From: DASVDK01 sp036562265 [NCBI: Thermodesulfobacteriota bacterium]
GTDB lineage: Bacteria > DASVDK01
Assembly (NCBI GenBank): GCA_036562265.1
Contig: DATCKS010000616.1
Span: forward strand, 1-6,509
Reading direction: 5' to 3'
DNA length: 6,509 nucleotides
Part shown: positions 6,131-6,509 of the stretch, one piece after another
How positions within the stretch are numbered: the stretch's first letter is position 1
Layout: every line of letters starts with the position of its first letter
Program-made: the position numbers and the translations under genes
The notes under the pieces: model-generated
What the model was told of the DNA's origin: nothing
Databases searched by the model: none
What the model saw: only the letters and a program-made list of their open reading frames with translations

Positions 6131-6509
6131 TCAGCGCCGGAACGGATCCGTCACGACGGCGTTGTACTGGTCCGCTCCGACGTCGGCTCCGGTCGACGGC
6201 CGCGCCTGGCCGTCGATGTCCCGCGGCACGGCAACGGGCGGGGTGACCCCCTTGCCGCGCGCCGGGGAGCCGGACGTGAGGTGATACCCCTTCACGTCGT
6301 TCGGGTTGGCCAGGAGCGGGTCGGCGACGATCGTCCCCAGGGGCCCGCAGGAGGAGCTGGGCCAGCAGAGGTTGCCGCCGTAGCCCGCCGCGGCCGAGCC
6401 GAAGGTGGTGTACTGGGCTCCGCCGTTATTGACGGAGATGTTGTTGTACACCCGGTTGCCGCTGGTGCCCGTCCGGCTGTCCTGGTAGCCGAGCGAGATC
6501 CCCCCGAAC
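6131..6509 (-). CDS. Beta-helix protein, C-terminal fragment (5'-partial at window end)
   Basis: Only the last 125 codons are in the window; the frame runs off the right edge. The first 30 residues (FGGISLGYQDSRTG to VYNNISVNNGG) are identical to residues 389-418 of the left beta-helix protein, at DNA level too. Unlike that protein, this one continues into the usual C-terminal cap of DUF1565-like beta-helix proteins: GTIVADPLLANPNDVKGYHL, TSGSPARGKGV, PRDIDGQARP and GADVGADQY, ending in DPFRR. Two cysteines in NLCWPSSSCGP could form a disulfide, which would fit an exported protein. It is followed by two hairpin terminators and transcribed in the same direction as the polysaccharide operon, but it is a separate unit. 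It is probably a secreted polysaccharide-binding or -processing protein; the active-site region is outside the window. Confidence 0.85.
   Translation of the reverse strand, partial: FGGISLGYQDSRTGTSGNRVYNNISVNNGGAQYTTFGSAAAGYGGNLCWPSSSCGPLGTIVADPLLANPNDVKGYHLTSGSPARGKGVTPPVAVPRDIDGQARPSTGADVGADQYNAVVTDPFRR
6420..6509 (-). repeat. 90-nt perfect inverted repeat, right copy, at window end
   Basis: Reverse complement of 1173-1262 without a mismatch, in the same reading frame of the right beta-helix gene. The identity reaches the last base of the window, so the true repeat may be longer. The 5157 bases between the two copies carry the methyltransferase, both glycosyltransferases and the polymerase. 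Confidence 0.97.

Noticed and set aside
1173-6509. Insertion sequence or transposon with terminal inverted repeats
   Set aside because: The repeats are coding sequence of beta-helix genes, there is no transposase or target duplication, and the enclosed genes are ordinary polysaccharide functions.
1-6509. CRISPR arrays, tRNA or rRNA genes
   Set aside because: No regularly spaced direct repeats and no cloverleaf or rRNA-like segments were seen; almost all bases are covered by protein genes.

Overview
The window reads as a chromosomal fragment from a high-GC bacterium (clearly above 65% GC by eye, with strong G/C bias at third codon positions). The surface-polysaccharide genes suggest a Gram-negative-type or environmental, uncultivated lineage. 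I cannot name the phylum from sequence alone. It is dense with genes and is best described as an exopolysaccharide/O-antigen-type biosynthesis island bracketed by two related secreted beta-helix proteins.

Layout. Bases 1-1356 (+) hold most of a right-handed parallel beta-helix protein. It is cut at the left edge of the window and has an abnormal C-terminus. It overlaps by 8 nt a class I SAM-dependent methyltransferase (1349-2146, +). Converging on it from the other side is a tightly packed three-gene operon on the minus strand, in transcription order: a GT4-type glycosyltransferase (4554-5759), an O-antigen ligase/polymerase-like membrane protein (3300-4547) and a second GT4 glycosyltransferase with a four-cysteine insert (2143-3303). 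The two convergent units end on the same CTAG. The operon has a near-consensus sigma70-type promoter at about 5900-5927, followed by a small perfect hairpin in the untranslated leader. Upstream of that lie two strong hairpins (6017-6058 and 6079-6116) that terminate a second beta-helix gene (6131-6509, minus). Only its C-terminal 125 codons are in the window.

The most notable point is that the two beta-helix genes share a perfectly identical 90-nt stretch in inverted orientation (1173-1262 and 6420-6509, the latter running off the window end). Beyond it, the left copy loses the family's C-terminal cap and the right copy keeps it. Either the segment between the repeats can invert, exchanging the 3' ends of the two genes, or this is gene conversion between paralogs, or it is an assembly join at a repeat. 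The sequence alone cannot decide, but the junction is a precise target to test.

Functionally, the two glycosyltransferases probably add sugars to a lipid-linked glycan, the Wzy/WaaL-like protein polymerises or ligates it, the methyltransferase may modify a sugar or chain end, and the beta-helix proteins may bind or process the finished polysaccharide outside the cytoplasm. The links between these steps are inferred from gene neighbourhood.
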